A stretch of DNA of 64,000 nt from Mercenaria mercenaria (Eukaryota > Mollusca > Bivalvia > Venerida > Veneridae). The position numbers and the translations under genes were made by a program. Positions within the stretch are counted from its first letter, which is position 1. Every line of letters starts with the position of its first letter. Shown here piece by piece: positions 33,903 to 45,437 of this stretch. The notes under the pieces were generated by a model that saw only the letters and a list, made by a program, of their open reading frames with translations, did no database searches and was not told the origin of the DNA. The DNA is taken from the NCBI RefSeq assembly GCF_021730395.1, contig NC_069370.1, positions 74,417,501 to 74,481,500 on the forward strand, in the 5' to 3' direction.

Positions 33903-36900
33903 ATGGAGGAATCCAAGAAGCCCGTTCGCTCGCCAAATTTTTCTATGTCAGACGCGTTATTGCTGTGTGAGGTGATGGGTGGAGACAGCGGGGTGGAGGG
34001 GCTCTCCTTCCACTCCATGCAGAGGCATAAATTCACAAATAGTAAGTTTTAACGAAAAAGTATCCTTATCATATCGAGTCTTTATTCTCCTCTATGATAT
34101 AGGGTAGTATGCCTACCGTCTTGCAATTTCCACAAACATTTCCTTATAACGGAAACGCTGAATGACTCATCTACATTACGCGTGATAGGATTTTAAGCTT
34201 TCTGCACATAAATCAAGAAATATTGCATGATTTGGGATAGATCTAGTCCAAAGAGTTAGACGTGAAAATGTTGTCATTTTACTTTCAACATTTTATATTC
34301 TGACATTTTGCATTTTTAATATCAAAGCCTTTTTTGACGTCTAAACTGCTAAACGGGAAGTATGAAAGTAGTGTAGCATAAATTCGATTTAACATGGAAA
34401 ATAAAAACTGTAAAATATCCATTGAAATGAGCTTATAAAGTGATATGAATTATGTCAGGTCTTAAGGACTACATTTGGAATGGATAATGAAATCATATAG
34501 GTAACGGTAGTCCAATTTGACGCAGTCCTAGGAAATATTATGATAATTTTTTCATACTGTATGGGCAATATGGCCCCACTAGTAGTAGGCACTACTGGAC
34601 TAGCGTAAAACACTTGAAAGACCAAACTAATGGAAGCATACAGTGCTTTAGGGTATAGCGGATTTTAGGGTATAGAGGATAGATTGATAAATATATATTT
34701 AGACTTGAATTATTGTATAAATTTTCATATCATTTTTTTACTGGCATCCAAACAGACATTCTGACATACGTTTTAAATATTTGCGTATGTCCTTGGAAAA
34801 TCAAGCTGCAGAATTAAATATCATCATGGATTCAATAGAAATAGCTAGGAAATATTGATCTAGGAGCTGCATAGCATAACAAAATGGATGGAAGTTGGAA
34901 CACAACTGGCTGGGCTTGGAGTGGGAAAGTAAATGCTGGCATATTACGTAAGGTTGAGTTGATGTCTTGTGATGATTAACTAAGACAACAACCAGCTAAA
35001 TGTGCTGTCGCCAGTAAAATCTACAACACGATAGTGAACCAATGGAAAAAAGTAGAGGAAACACATATATATCTGTAGCTTTATGAAATTATGGCAAGGC
35101 CTAGCAACCAAGCTGACAAAGGTAACATTATTTCTTTTGCAAATTTAATTATATAGCTAGTTCTATATAGGATTGTCTAGCAGTTCATGATTCGTGTATG
35201 GCTTGAGTATTAGTATAATCCAGTAATTTTAAAGGCAGCAAAGGGAGGTAATTAAAGAATATATATTTCAAGGGAGATAATTTATCTGGAAAAAAAGGAA
35301 GTTCGGCACTGTGAGTGATATCCATTTATATCTCACTGCTATTTTCCAGTATTTCACCAATAAGCATAAAATTAATAGTATATTGTCAAATTGACTTGTT
35401 TATATATGAAAAGAAAGTAGAAATTTGATGTTTCGACAAGAAAAAAATAACATGTAATAAAAAGAATATTACATTTGTGACTTTCAACATTGAATTTATT
35501 TAACTTGATAAAATGCACTGCAGAGCCTTGCATAATATTATTTTATTCAACTCTTTAATTATTAGCTACATGAATGGCAAGGCCTAGCAGCCAAGGTAAC
35601 ATATTATTTATTTTGCAAACTGAATTATAGCTAGCTTGTTCTGTATTGTCCTGTATGGCTTGAAAAGGATATTCATAGGGTACCAGTAATTCAAAACTTT
35701 TAAAGACAACAAAGGGAGTTAATTGTAGTATATATTTCAAGGAAGATAATTTTATCTGAAAAAAATGTCACGGTACGGACTTGGTCACAATAGGGGAGAA
35801 GATGTGTCAGGCAGCCGGTTAGCTCAGTCAGTAGAGCACTCGCCCTGTAAGGGAGTGGTCCCGGTTTGAGCCCCGGACTAACTGCAAATTTTTCTCAGCC
35901 TGTGACAAAAACAAAGTTCATGAAGTTCAGCACACTGTGAGTGATATGGAGAAATATCTCACTGATATTGTTCAGTATCTCATCAGTTAGCATAAAATAA
36001 GAAATTGTATGAGTGTAGTTATATTGCTTTGTGGTAAGTAATTGCAAACATTTATGGTCTTATTCATGGATTTGAAATATGTTGAATCTGTGTTAAGATA
36101 ACTATGTGAAAGCTGTTGTTAATTAACTATCCATGGAATAAACCAATCTTTGGTGTCATCTATAAATCAAAAAAATTAAGACTGCATGATTCCATTTTTC
36201 ACTGTATGAAGCTGAGTTACTTTACATTCCTTATAGTATTGTTTTCCTGCATAACATATTTGAATTCTCATTCAGTAAAGTAATTTGAAACGAGAATTGT
36301 ACTATAAAGAACTAAGAGCGAGTACAATTTTCATCCTATTCTAAGCAATTAACTTTTTTCATAATTTAAAATAAATACACTATGTACGTACAAGTAGATC
36401 GGCAAAGGTGAGTGCTATGGACTATATCTCACTAATAAAACAAATTGTATCTTTTTTTGACCGTTTCCTTCAATTTGATTGGCTAAAAGAATTTTTTTAC
36501 AAGTGTGTAAAACAAAATTATTCCAGTAACTTTTGAGCTGCTCCCAATGTTGTACTATTTTTTTTCATTTTTCAGTTTATACTGCCAGTACAGAGATTTG
36601 AAATAATTTGTAGATCTACATTTGTAAGAATGACTATAAATAAGAAACAAATGTACTAAATGTCATATTGTTTTGTTTTACACACTTGTAAATCCCGAAA
36701 CCTCGTACACATAACTACGTTTCCAGCCGTTAACAGATTTGTGTACTTCGGTTTCTGGTTTTACAAGTGTGTAAAACAAAACAATATGATATTCATTCCT
36801 TTTAGTATTTCATCAGTTAGCATTAAATCAAATAAAATTATCACTTATTTCAAATATTAACATAACACAGATCCTGGAATAATTATGTTTAACGTATTTC

Positions 36901-39900
36901 ACATGACAAAAAAAAAAACACTTTATTTTATTCAACAGCCATAACATCATGTAGCAAAGCAGCGGCATGGAAGAGAGTCGTCCAGGCTTTCAATGCAAGG
37001 GCTGACGAACCTAGAGAAATGACTGCGCTGAAGAAGAAGTGGGATAACCTTGTCCAAAGCCACAGGTCACAATATGCTGACTACTTGCACAGTCAGCAGT
37101 TAACAGGTAATAAAACGTACAGTACAACCTCTACAAAGCGGCCCTCTCTTAAGCAAAAACCCCTATATAAGAACTTCATCAGCATTTCCCTAGTCTGAAA
37201 TATACTATGAAATTTCTCCAGAATAACAACCTCTACATAACAGTCAATATTTGTATCTCCCAATGGGTGCTTCTCTACAGAGGTTGCACTGTAATGTGAA
37301 TTAGCAACTGTATACATGTATCTGTTCACAACAATGTTTCATGTATTCTAGCATAAAACTGCTGTTCTTGTCACTTTTCGGGTGTGTTTTAACAGGAGAG
37401 AAAACGTGTGTTAACGGAGAGATTCTCGTGCTAGCGTGCTGTTATAACACCTTTTTATATATGCACTTTCTGTGGCAAAGCGTAAACGTCATTCGGCCCC
37501 AAATCGGAAAATTCTAAACAAAATGACGTAACGTAAAAAAACAACTCGGCAATTCCCGCGCATTGCGTGGAAAATTAATGACGTTGAGTGACATTGTATT
37601 CATTTATCAGTTTTTACGCGTTTTATGCTGGAATAGCGTCGGCGCATGTTCATTGATGTTATAACACGAAAAAACATGCATTTTCCCTACATTTGTAACA
37701 GCAGTAAAATGTAACCATATATATGTAATTTGAATATTGAACCAAAGTATAGATCTATGCCTTTATATGTGAGAGTCCTGTTGATTGGCTATCTATTGGA
37801 AATATTTCCTTTAATTTTTTAATATCTGTTATTGCAAAGCTTAATCATGCAGAAGTTTCAGTTATGCAAGGTGTTAGGTTAAGGTGTTATACACATTGGT
37901 GTAAAGATATTCTAAAAGTTCCTGGCATCTCTGGTCAGAATAGAAGCCTAGCATTGACTTACATTGATTCTATTTATTGAAAAATCTGATTTAACTCCTC
38001 TCTGTCTGCTATGCTTACATGCTAATCGTAAAGATAATAACAATGCATAAATTATCACTTATTTTTGGTAAGCGAAGGCTTTCCACATTTTTTAAAGCCA
38101 AAATTGTACATTTTGCCATACAATGCAAGCAAATACATTGTAGATTTATTATTTTATAATTTTGGATGACACTGCTTGAACTTAATAATTTTGTTTTAAC
38201 ATCTTTTATTCCCAACAATATACGTAATTATATTTACACTGTTTATTTAAATATTCAGGAGGAGGGCCATCCTGTAAAAAGCTGTCCGTGGTAACCGAAG
38301 CAGTGATGGCAGTGATAGGGAGAAATGCCTGCAACACCAAGGGAGTTGTTGGGTCAGATCTGGACACAACACAACTACAAATTAATAACTTCAAGTAATT
38401 ATAGTTTCCATTTTCATTTTAAATCTATTTTTGTTAACAATAATCACCAACAGCATATATCACGTAATTTAGCCTCTTGCAATATAAAACAATCATTGTC
38501 CTAAACATGTGAATGACTGAAGTCTATTTAGGCCTCTTGATTTACATTGACAAATACTTTTGCTATAATTATATTGATTATATAAATGTAGGGATAACAC
38601 ATGGTTTTTTTTTGTGTTATAAAATCTGCAGAATCTGGAAGGATTGGTTGGTACCCGAGCCCATTAGGGCAAGGGTACCAACGATTCCCGAGGGATTCTG
38701 ATGATGTTATAACATGAAAGAAACATGCGCTAACGTTATTCTAGCTTAAAGGGCCTAAAACCCAGGTAAATTAATATATTGTCCCTCAACGTCATTAAAT
38801 TTTCATGAAATGATGGGTAAAGCCTAAGTTGTTTTTTCAAGTTTACTTCATTTCCTTTTTAATTATCCGTTTTGGGCCCGTAATACGTTTACGCTTTTCC
38901 ACGGATCGCTCATATATAAATAGAGGATATTACATAAGTGTCTTTTCATATTGAATTTATTAAACTCATTGAATAAAATAATAAAATGTGAGGCACTGCC
39001 GAGCATTTTATCAATTTTATTCAATGAGTTTAATAAATTCAATGTGGAAAGTCACAAATGTAATATTCTTTTTATCACATGTTAGATTTTTCTGTCGAAA
39101 TATATAAAATTGTACTTTCTTTTACTATATAAACAAGTCAGTTTGACCAATGTCTCCTATACTATAAACGACGTCGACGTCAAAGCTTTATTACACTAGT
39201 ATATTATCATATTTATGTAATGGCTTTAGTACACTCCCGCGACGTCAAACATGTGATAAACATGTGTTATAACAGCATGTGAATGCTAGAATCTCTCAGT
39301 TAACTCACGTTTTCTCTTCTGTTAAAACACCCCTGAAAAAGGACAAAAACAGAAGGTTTGTGCTAAAATGACAATTGAAAAATATTGGTTGATTTTTTTT
39401 TTTCATACAACTTATTTTCTCGGAAACTCAGGCAAATGTTGAATTGAAACTTCACACTTTTATTTTTGATTTTGACTAATGTAAATACAATGACTTTGCG
39501 GAAGGGGAGATAATAATAAAAACGATTAATATAGTGTCATTTCTTTTCTGCTTCTGGTACAGCATTTCAAATAGTTGCATGAGCACAAACAATCCTGCAT
39601 ACAGCTCTTGTTGCATTTCAGTGGCAGCATATCATCTGCAGTAGCTATGGAGGAAGATGAGCTGTCAAGGCCTTGTGACAGTAGGTAATGATGGTAAAAC
39701 ATATATATATGTTATTTAAACTATTGTATACAACAACTTACAACTTCATACTTTCTGAAAGGGTAACATGTAAAACATTCATAGAAATTTATATAATGCA
39801 TAAAACGATCATGTTAATCCTTACCCTGCTAAATTTGTATAATGAAATTGTCCATCTTTTAAGTTTAGACACTACCATTGACTGTAAAAAAAGGTGCTTA

Positions 39901-41392
39901 CAAAACTGATTATGGCTTGATCGCAAGCAGTGCAGATCATGATCAGACTGCATGGATGTGCAGGCTGATCATAATCTACACTTGTCGCAAAGGCAAAATC
40001 AACAACTTGCCACTGACAAATGCTTTACTGCAATCATTTTGATGTGAAATAATTGTGATACATGTGTACTCAAGAATCTATAAAAAAATTTCAGGACTAC
40101 ACATGTTAGTGTTCCTGATACAGACGTAGTAAATACTCTTGAAGAGGATCACACATCATTCAGGTATGAGTTGACTTGCATTGAACAACAAAAGAACTGC
40201 TTGATTTTGAAAAAAAAATGTACAAGATGGTTAATTTTAGCTCAAACTGATTCTTATATTAATAAAAGCCTGGTGAAAATTTTGTGTTATTATACAACAG
40301 TTTATTTTCTCTTCAGTCACACTTATTGTGTCAAGAGGCAAAGGAGAGCACTGGGCCACTGGAAAAGAAACTTACAAAATCATCAAAATTTAAATGGATG
40401 TCATCAATTATGTACATTAAAGTTCATGATAATGTCTTAGTTTAGAAACAATATATAGAGGATATTACATGAGTGTCTTTTCATATTGAATTTATTAAAC
40501 AAGTTGAATAAAATAATAATATGCGAGGCTCTGCCAAGCATTTTATCAATTTTATTCAACGAGTTTAATAAATTAAATATGGAAAGTCACAAATGTAATA
40601 TTCTTTTTATCACATATTAGACTTTCCTGTCGAAACATCAAAAAATCTACTTTCTTTTACTATAAAAACAAGTCAATTTGACTGACGTTTCCAATACTGT
40701 AAATGACGTGGACGTCAAAGCTTTATTACACTAGTGTATTATCATTTTTATTTAATGGCTTTATTACACTCCCGCGACGTCAAACATGTGATAAATCTCA
40801 TTTAGTGAATTCCTTTTTAATATATTCATTGTTTGTCGTTCAGATGTGTATTTTTGTATCTCTTAGGCTGCACCCTCATGATATAATTCCTTCACATTTG
40901 AACTCCAGACATTGGTTTTATTCATTGACAAATCATTAATTGAGATTTAATTTTTATTGAACAATGGTAAATGTATGATGGCATTGTAAAATATATTGTC
41001 CAGTATGTATTGAAATATTAAGTACTGGTTCATTTCAAAACTGGTTCAGGAAAGAACCATGCTGTCATGAATAACTGATTTTTTCTTTGCAATTGTAGGA
41101 TACTTCATGTCTGATTGTGATACTTCATGTATGATTGCCGGTATTCTTTCACACAGATGGTTGAATCATTAACCCCATTAGATGAACAATCGGTCTCTAA
41201 ATCTTCTTGAATCAACATGTATTGTGTTTCTATTTCAGAAATTCGGCTTCAGCTCGAGCAATTCCTAATCAATCCTCTTCAGTTCAGGTGGTTTGTTGCA
41301 GATGCAACTGTCATAGGAAGATAGAAATCCTGAAAGAGGAAAAGTTGGGACTACAGATAAGACTTTTGAAAAAACAGCTGGGAGAAGAATGA
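33903..41392 (+). CDS. Myb/SANT-like DNA-binding protein of the Harbinger element, six exons
   Basis: Exons 33903-34041, 36939-37106, 38259-38394, 39622-39684, 40095-40163 and 41239-41392. All introns are GT/AG, all phases agree and the total is 729 nt, a 242-residue protein with no internal stop. Residues 10-100 form a Myb/SANT-like domain: SPNFSMSDALLLCEV, SKAAAWKRVVQAFNARADEP and TALKKKWDNLVQSHRSQYAD. A Ser/acidic middle (EEDELSRPCDS) leads to a C-terminus with CCRCNCHRK followed by a leucine-rich helix (EILKEEKLGLQIRLLKKQL) likely to dimerise. In Harbinger systems the Myb-like partner (NAIF1 is the domesticated vertebrate form) binds the ends and imports the transposase. The intact frame suggests a young or selected gene. 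Confidence 0.82.
35385..35545 (-). mobile_element. MITE family Q, partial inverted copy
   Basis: Its reverse complement shares GAATAAAATAATATTATGC, GCATTTTATCAAG-like and AGAATATTACATTTGTGAC (plus strand) words with the fuller copies at 38928-39262 and 40455-40795. It lies in intron 1 of the Myb-like gene. Confidence 0.6.
35766..35906 (+). mobile_element. Small tRNA-like element, copy 2
   Basis: Same unit as 7560-7702: starts TGTCACGGTACGGACTTGGT and ends CTCAGCCTGTGACA, giving a clearer inverted pair TGTCAC/GTGACA. The core has GCTCAGTCAGTAGAGC (D-arm), CCCTGTAAGG (anticodon loop TGT) and GGTTTGAGCCCCGG (T-arm). It lies in intron 1 of the Myb-like gene. Confidence 0.75.
36662..36788. repeat. 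Inverted repeat with ~30 bp arms
   Basis: TTGTTTTGTTTTACACACTT on the left is mirrored by AAGTGTGTAAAACAAAACAA on the right, about 64 bp apart, so the transcript could form a strong hairpin. A third, partial arm (ACAAGTGTGTAAAACAAAAT) lies at 36500-36520. Probably a small MITE. Confidence 0.8.
37119..37292 (+). mobile_element. MITE family T, copy 1
   Basis: Starts ACAGTACAACCTCTACAAAG and ends CTACAGAGGTTGCACTGT: inverted ends of about 16 bp. It resembles 53368-53544 over its full length (GGCCCTCTCTTAAGCAAAAA, CTGAAATATACTAT, AACAGTCAA). It lies in intron 2 of the Myb-like gene. Confidence 0.85.
37370..37690 (-). mobile_element. MITE family S, copy 1
   Basis: It carries TGTTTTAACAGGAGAGAAAA at one end and TGATGTTATAACACGAAAAA at the other. 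Its reverse complement matches 38600-39345 in order: CATGCGC, CTCAACGTCATTAA, GTTTACGCTTT, then CAGGAGAGAAAACGTG-type ends. It lies in intron 2 of the Myb-like gene. Confidence 0.75.
38600..39345 (+). mobile_element. MITE family S, copy 2, interrupted by a family Q MITE
   Basis: The left part (GATGTTATAACATGAAAGAA, CATGCGCTAACG, CCTCAACGTCATTAA, CGTTTACGCTTTTCC) and the right part (TGTTATAACAGCATG, GAATCTCTCAGTTAACTCAC, GTTTTCTCTTCTGTTAAAAC) correspond to copy 1. About 335 bp of family Q (38928-39262) sits between them. The nesting dates family Q activity after family S. Confidence 0.75.
38928..39262 (+). mobile_element. MITE family Q, copy 1
   Basis: Core hairpin: TTGAATTTATTAAACTCATT mirrored by AATGAGTTTAATAAATTCAA around GAGGCACTGCCGAGC. 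The right part has ACGACGTCGACGTCAAAGC and CCCGCGACGTCAAACATGTG. Copy 2 at 40455-40795 is closely similar over its length. No coding potential. Confidence 0.85.
40455..40795 (+). mobile_element. MITE family Q, copy 2
   Basis: Same order of words as 38928-39262: GAGGATATTACATGAGTGTC, the TTTATTAAAC..GTTTAATAAA hairpin, CACAAATGTAATATTC, GACGTGGACGTCAAAGC and CCCGCGACGTCAAACATGTG. It lies in the last intron of the Myb-like gene. Confidence 0.85.
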
Positions 41393-41444
41393 TTTTGGAC
41401 GCTGCCACTGAAATAAAGCCATTACATATATGTAAGAAATAATA

Positions 41445-41605
41445 AGTTCCCAAACGTGGTTTATCGTAGAATAACCTGTGTTTTGAGTTATTATGCGGAA
41501 GAATATTTCACGAAGCCCGTAGGCATGAGTGATATATTGTTTCACAGAAGAACAAAAAACTCTGGTTATTATACAATAAATCATACTTGGGAACTTGTTA
41601 TTTCG
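41445..41605. mobile_element. Palindromic MITE just 3' of the Myb-like gene
   Basis: GTTCCCAAACGTGGTTTATC on the left mirrors TAAATCATACTTGGGAACTT on the right. Both strands give similar peptides (TINHTWELVIS and TINHVWELIIS), showing symmetry, not coding. The 119-codon plus-strand frame starting here is therefore not called. Confidence 0.7.
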
Positions 41606-42119
41606 ATTCTAAAACAACATACTAGTATCAACAGTGTTAGAAAAAATGTTAACTACTTTTTACGACAGTTAGAAAAAATGGTAACTACTTTTTACGACTG
41701 TGCTACGCACCTGGATCAGATGACTTCATTGTATGCAAGTGGTTTATTGCAAATTAACCAGAGATATTGCAGAATAACCCGAGATAGATTTAATGATGCT
41801 TGTTCAGAATGTTAATCTTGATGATCTTTAGGTCTATAGGTCAGGTGACTGATACAGGGCCTTCATGGCCCTCTTGTTTTTTGAAAGCTTTTATTATAGA
41901 CATCTCTTTGTTACTTTAAAGGAAAATGACTTGAAATTGAAAATATTCCTTTATAATCATCATCTGCCTGTGTGGTTACAAGGTCATTGTAATTGTGTTT
42001 TTGACAGAATTATGCCCCTTTTGTACTTAAAGTTTTTTGGCAATTTTCGCTTGAAACTGAAAATGTATCTCTATCATCTTCATCAGCCAGTGTGGTAACA
42101 ATCCCCTTAACTTTGATTT

Positions 42120-42540
42120 TAATTATGTCTCCCACCACACAGTGGTGTGGGAGACATATTGATTTATTCAATTCTGTATGTGTGTCTGTCTGTCACAAAG
42201 CTTGTCCGCACTCTTAAGTCGAACATTTCTCATCCGATTTTCACCAAACTTAAACGTAATGTGTTTGACCATAAGACCTCGGCCAAGTTCGATAACTAGC
42301 CAAATTGGTCCAGGCATATTGGAGTTATGGCTCTTGAATTACCAGAATCAGCTTTTTTACTCTTGTCCGCACTCTTAAGTCGAACAAAATGTGTTTGGCC
42401 ATAAGACCTTAGCCAAGTTTGATAACTAGCCAAATCCACCAAGGCACTTTTGATTTATGGCCCTTGAATTACTGATTGGATCCACTGGTCCAGACCATCT
42501 AATTGGATCCACTCGTCTAAACCATCTAGAGAAACTAGAC
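42120..42540 (+). repeat. 'CTCCCACCACACAGTGGTG' repeat
   Basis: Starts with the near-palindrome TCTCCCACCACACAGTGGTG and TGGGAGACATATTG, followed by CATTTCTCATCCGATTTTCA and GCCAAGTTCGATAACTAGCC, partly duplicated. The same start occurs at 53607 (CTCCCACTACACAGTGGTGT). A dispersed non-coding repeat. Confidence 0.75.
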
Positions 42541-42544
42541 ATTT

Positions 42545-42823
42545 TTAGCTTGACTATACGAAGTATAAGGAGAGCTATCCTACTCGACCCGGCGTCGGCG
42601 TCTTTCCACATCCCCACCTCGGTTAAAGTTTTTTTACACTTTCTCTTTTTTCAACTTATCTCTGTAATTACTTGATGGATTTGATTCAAACTTGAAATAC
42701 TTATTCCTCATCATCACCCACATCATCTGACATAAGGGCCATAACTCTTGCACCAATATTTCATGAATTATCCCACCTTTTCACTTAGATTTTCAGGTTA
42801 AAGTTTTGATGCACTTTCACTCT
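42545..42823 (+). repeat. Host repeat unit interrupted by the CR1 insertion
   Basis: Contains ACTTATCTCTGTAATTACTT, CATCACCCACATCATCTGAC and GATTTTCAGGTTAAAGTTTT, ending GCACTTTCACTCT. The matching units resume at 48821 (ATCTCTGTTATTACTGAATG, repeated again at 48985). The CR1 therefore inserted into a ~150 bp tandem repeat. Confidence 0.8.
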
Positions 42824-43160
42824 TGACAGCAGCAAGTTATCTAACTCTTGTGCAGACACACAAAATTTGCTCTGACAAAAACTAAGATTTAAATAGGAAA
42901 ACAGTGGAATATTCAGAAAAAAATTATATGTGCAAATCAAGAAAAGTGTGAGGATTTCAAAAATGATATTGGATTTATAATTAATTCAGTGAGATTTGAG
43001 AAATTTAATTTTTATTCATAAAACAAAGGATTATTTATTATTTAAGAGTACCAGTGTATAAACATGGGATTTCTAACATTCCAATGGTGTTTAAGGGATT
43101 AATTAAAATCACCAACCTAGCCAGCAAAGGTGTGAAAAAGCACTTTACAAATACTATACA

Positions 43161-45437
43161 GTGGATTATATAACAATGGCTGAAAATATGTCAACAGACT
43201 CCTTATCATCAACAGATGGCTTCACAATAGAAGAATTAAACACTGACTTTGTTGACAAGAACAATGGTGTTCTTTATAATGTTAAATTTCCAGTGGCAGT
43301 GGACTGCAGTGTTGTTGTTTTTTCCACAAAACAACTTTATGATCAAATGGCAGACATGCTTATGCAAACATATAACTTTGTACAGAATGGGAACAGTTCA
43401 GGTCTGATTGCTAGTGATGTTACATATAGCGGTCAGGCAGTTAAAATCTCATTGTATCCTAACAGTAAGAAACTAATGATACAAGGCCTAGGCTACAGAG
43501 AATGGCACAACTCTATCTTCAGAAAACTATCTGAGCAACTGTCACCAGCTGATTCCTTAAAGTCCTATAAATCTGGCACATATTTCATAACACCAGACCC
43601 AAAGAAAAAATCAAAAAGTTTGCTTAGCTCCTTCAAAAAGAAGTTCCACACCAGATCAGCACCTTCGTCACCTGTGAACAGAACCTTCTACAAACGGTCT
43701 AATGGAGAACCACAAACAAACACAGAAAACGAATCGAGTAATTCAAACAGTGAACCAGTTATCCTAATAGATAAATCTCAAAGCACTGAAAACATTCAAA
43801 CAAAAAATCCTTATGGGAACTCAGACACAATAAGTTGGGATGAACGTACGACAGAGTCTCAAGAAACTGACGAAACCTGTCTGAAGACAGTCTCATCAAG
43901 TAACTGTGAGAAAATGATATGCAGCAACAATGCTGAAAAACTAAATGAATCTAAAGACAAGATTCATTTACTTGAAAACAAACTTAAAGACTTAAAGAAA
44001 GAGCTTGAGGAGTTACAGGGAAAACATGCAGATATGAAAAACAAAAACAAAGAACTTGTTTCAAGGAATGTTGAACAGGCTAAACAAATAAAATCTCTCA
44101 GTGAAGTTACTGATAAGCATGCAGAAAACAGGTCACAAGAAATGAACAAACAAATATCAACTTTAAAAGAATCCTTGAAAGTTAGTAAATCAAAACTCTC
44201 AGAGACCACCTCAAAGCTTCTAACTCTTGAAGAAGATCAGATGAAATTAAAACAAACAAATCAATCTTTAAAAACTGAGAACAAGGGACTAAAAGAGAAA
44301 CTACAAAAAGAGAGATTGTCGACAGAAATTACTTCAGAGCTGACCTCAGGAGTCTCAAACATTAAAGAAGAAATTTCAGAAATTAAGCAGTCTGTTCTAT
44401 CCATGAAACAGAAATTACAGACAGTTCCATCCAATGTTGACATTTCTATAATGCAGTGTGAACTAAGACAACAGAAAGAGGAAATATCTGCACTACACAG
44501 AGAGCTAAGAACAGAAATTGTCAAGTTACGAGACAATACAACTAAACAAGTTTCAGCCTCTGAGAGTCCATCCATTCATGCTGAGCCAAAAAAGCCAAAC
44601 AGGCAAGTGCCAACTTCAGATGCTGATCTATCAGCATCACCATCAGGTACAACCGATAATGCTGCTGGGACATCTACTAATGCTACACAACATGAAATAC
44701 CAAGGATTATCATTTTAGGTGACTCTGTGACAAGAGCTCTTGATCCAAAGAGATTCTCCGGCCAAAGCCTTGATGTTAAAATAAAATCACATCCTGGAGC
44801 AAAAGTTAAGGACATAACAAAAAGTGTGTTGTTTCTAAACGAAAAACAGCAGTTATCAAACTATGACATGTTTGTTATACATGTAGGAATCAACAATGTT
44901 TCCAGTGCTGACAGCAGTAATGACATTCTCAAGGAATATAGCGATCTCATTGCTGAAATTAAGAAACACAATCCAACTGCGAAAATCATGATTTCATCAC
45001 TGCTCTGTAAGAAGTTTGACAAACTCTCGCTGACTGTCATCAAAGCGACTAACTCTCTCTTAACACAGTTCTGTTCTGACAATAACTATACATTCGTAGA
45101 TCACACAAGCAGCTTCATGAACAATGAAACAGTGAATAAATCTCTCTACAGAGATGAAGTACATCTTACAACAAAAGGGTGCTCTGTGCTGGCAAGGAAC
45201 CTGAAGTCAAAAATATTTGAAGGCCTTGACTTCCCAATTGTCACAAAACAGACTGGAAATTTTTCTCGGGCCGGCCTCCTGAAGGGGATGAGGAACTATG
45301 GAAACAAAGATCAGCACCAAAACTACCGACAGAAACTCAATCAAAACAGAACCAGGGGATACTGGAATGCCCCTCAAGCCCGGGGCAGACAACAACTGAT
45401 GACCATGCCCCCACCATGGGTATTACACCCATACTAG
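43161..45437 (+). CDS. CR1 ORF1 protein: coiled coil plus SGNH esterase
   Basis: An uninterrupted 758-residue frame. Residues about 1-140 form an unassigned N-terminal region, 140-260 are Ser/Thr-rich, and 270-470 a long coiled coil (KDKIHLLENKLKDLKKELEE and following heptads). Residues about 513-680 form a GDSL/SGNH hydrolase: IIILGDSVTRAL (nucleophile Ser), then VIHVGINNVSS (Asn block) and YRDEVHLTTKGCSVL (Asp/His block). A basic Gln/Arg tail (GNKDQHQNYRQKLNQNRTRG) may bind RNA. CR1 ORF1 proteins coat the LINE RNA, and the esterase may aid membrane or lipid interaction; that role is uncertain. The start is the first Met of the frame, and the end overlaps the ORF2 start by 22 bp. Confidence 0.88.
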   Translation: MDYITMAENMSTDSLSSTDGFTIEELNTDFVDKNNGVLYNVKFPVAVDCSVVVFSTKQLYDQMADMLMQTYNFVQNGNSSGLIASDVTYSGQAVKISLYPNSKKLMIQGLGYREWHNSIFRKLSEQLSPADSLKSYKSGTYFITPDPKKKSKSLLSSFKKKFHTRSAPSSPVNRTFYKRSNGEPQTNTENESSNSNSEPVILIDKSQSTENIQTKNPYGNSDTISWDERTTESQETDETCLKTVSSSNCEKMICSNNAEKLNESKDKIHLLENKLKDLKKELEELQGKHADMKNKNKELVSRNVEQAKQIKSLSEVTDKHAENRSQEMNKQISTLKESLKVSKSKLSETTSKLLTLEEDQMKLKQTNQSLKTENKGLKEKLQKERLSTEITSELTSGVSNIKEEISEIKQSVLSMKQKLQTVPSNVDISIMQCELRQQKEEISALHRELRTEIVKLRDNTTKQVSASESPSIHAEPKKPNRQVPTSDADLSASPSGTTDNAAGTSTNATQHEIPRIIILGDSVTRALDPKRFSGQSLDVKIKSHPGAKVKDITKSVLFLNEKQQLSNYDMFVIHVGINNVSSADSSNDILKEYSDLIAEIKKHNPTAKIMISSLLCKKFDKLSLTVIKATNSLLTQFCSDNNYTFVDHTSSFMNNETVNKSLYRDEVHLTTKGCSVLARNLKSKIFEGLDFPIVTKQTGNFSRAGLLKGMRNYGNKDQHQNYRQKLNQNRTRGYWNAPQARGRQQLMTMPPPWVLHPY

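Noticed and set aside
41456-41815. 119-codon plus-strand frame after the Myb-like gene
   Set aside because: Its first half is a palindromic MITE that gives a similar peptide on the opposite strand; no splice or domain support.
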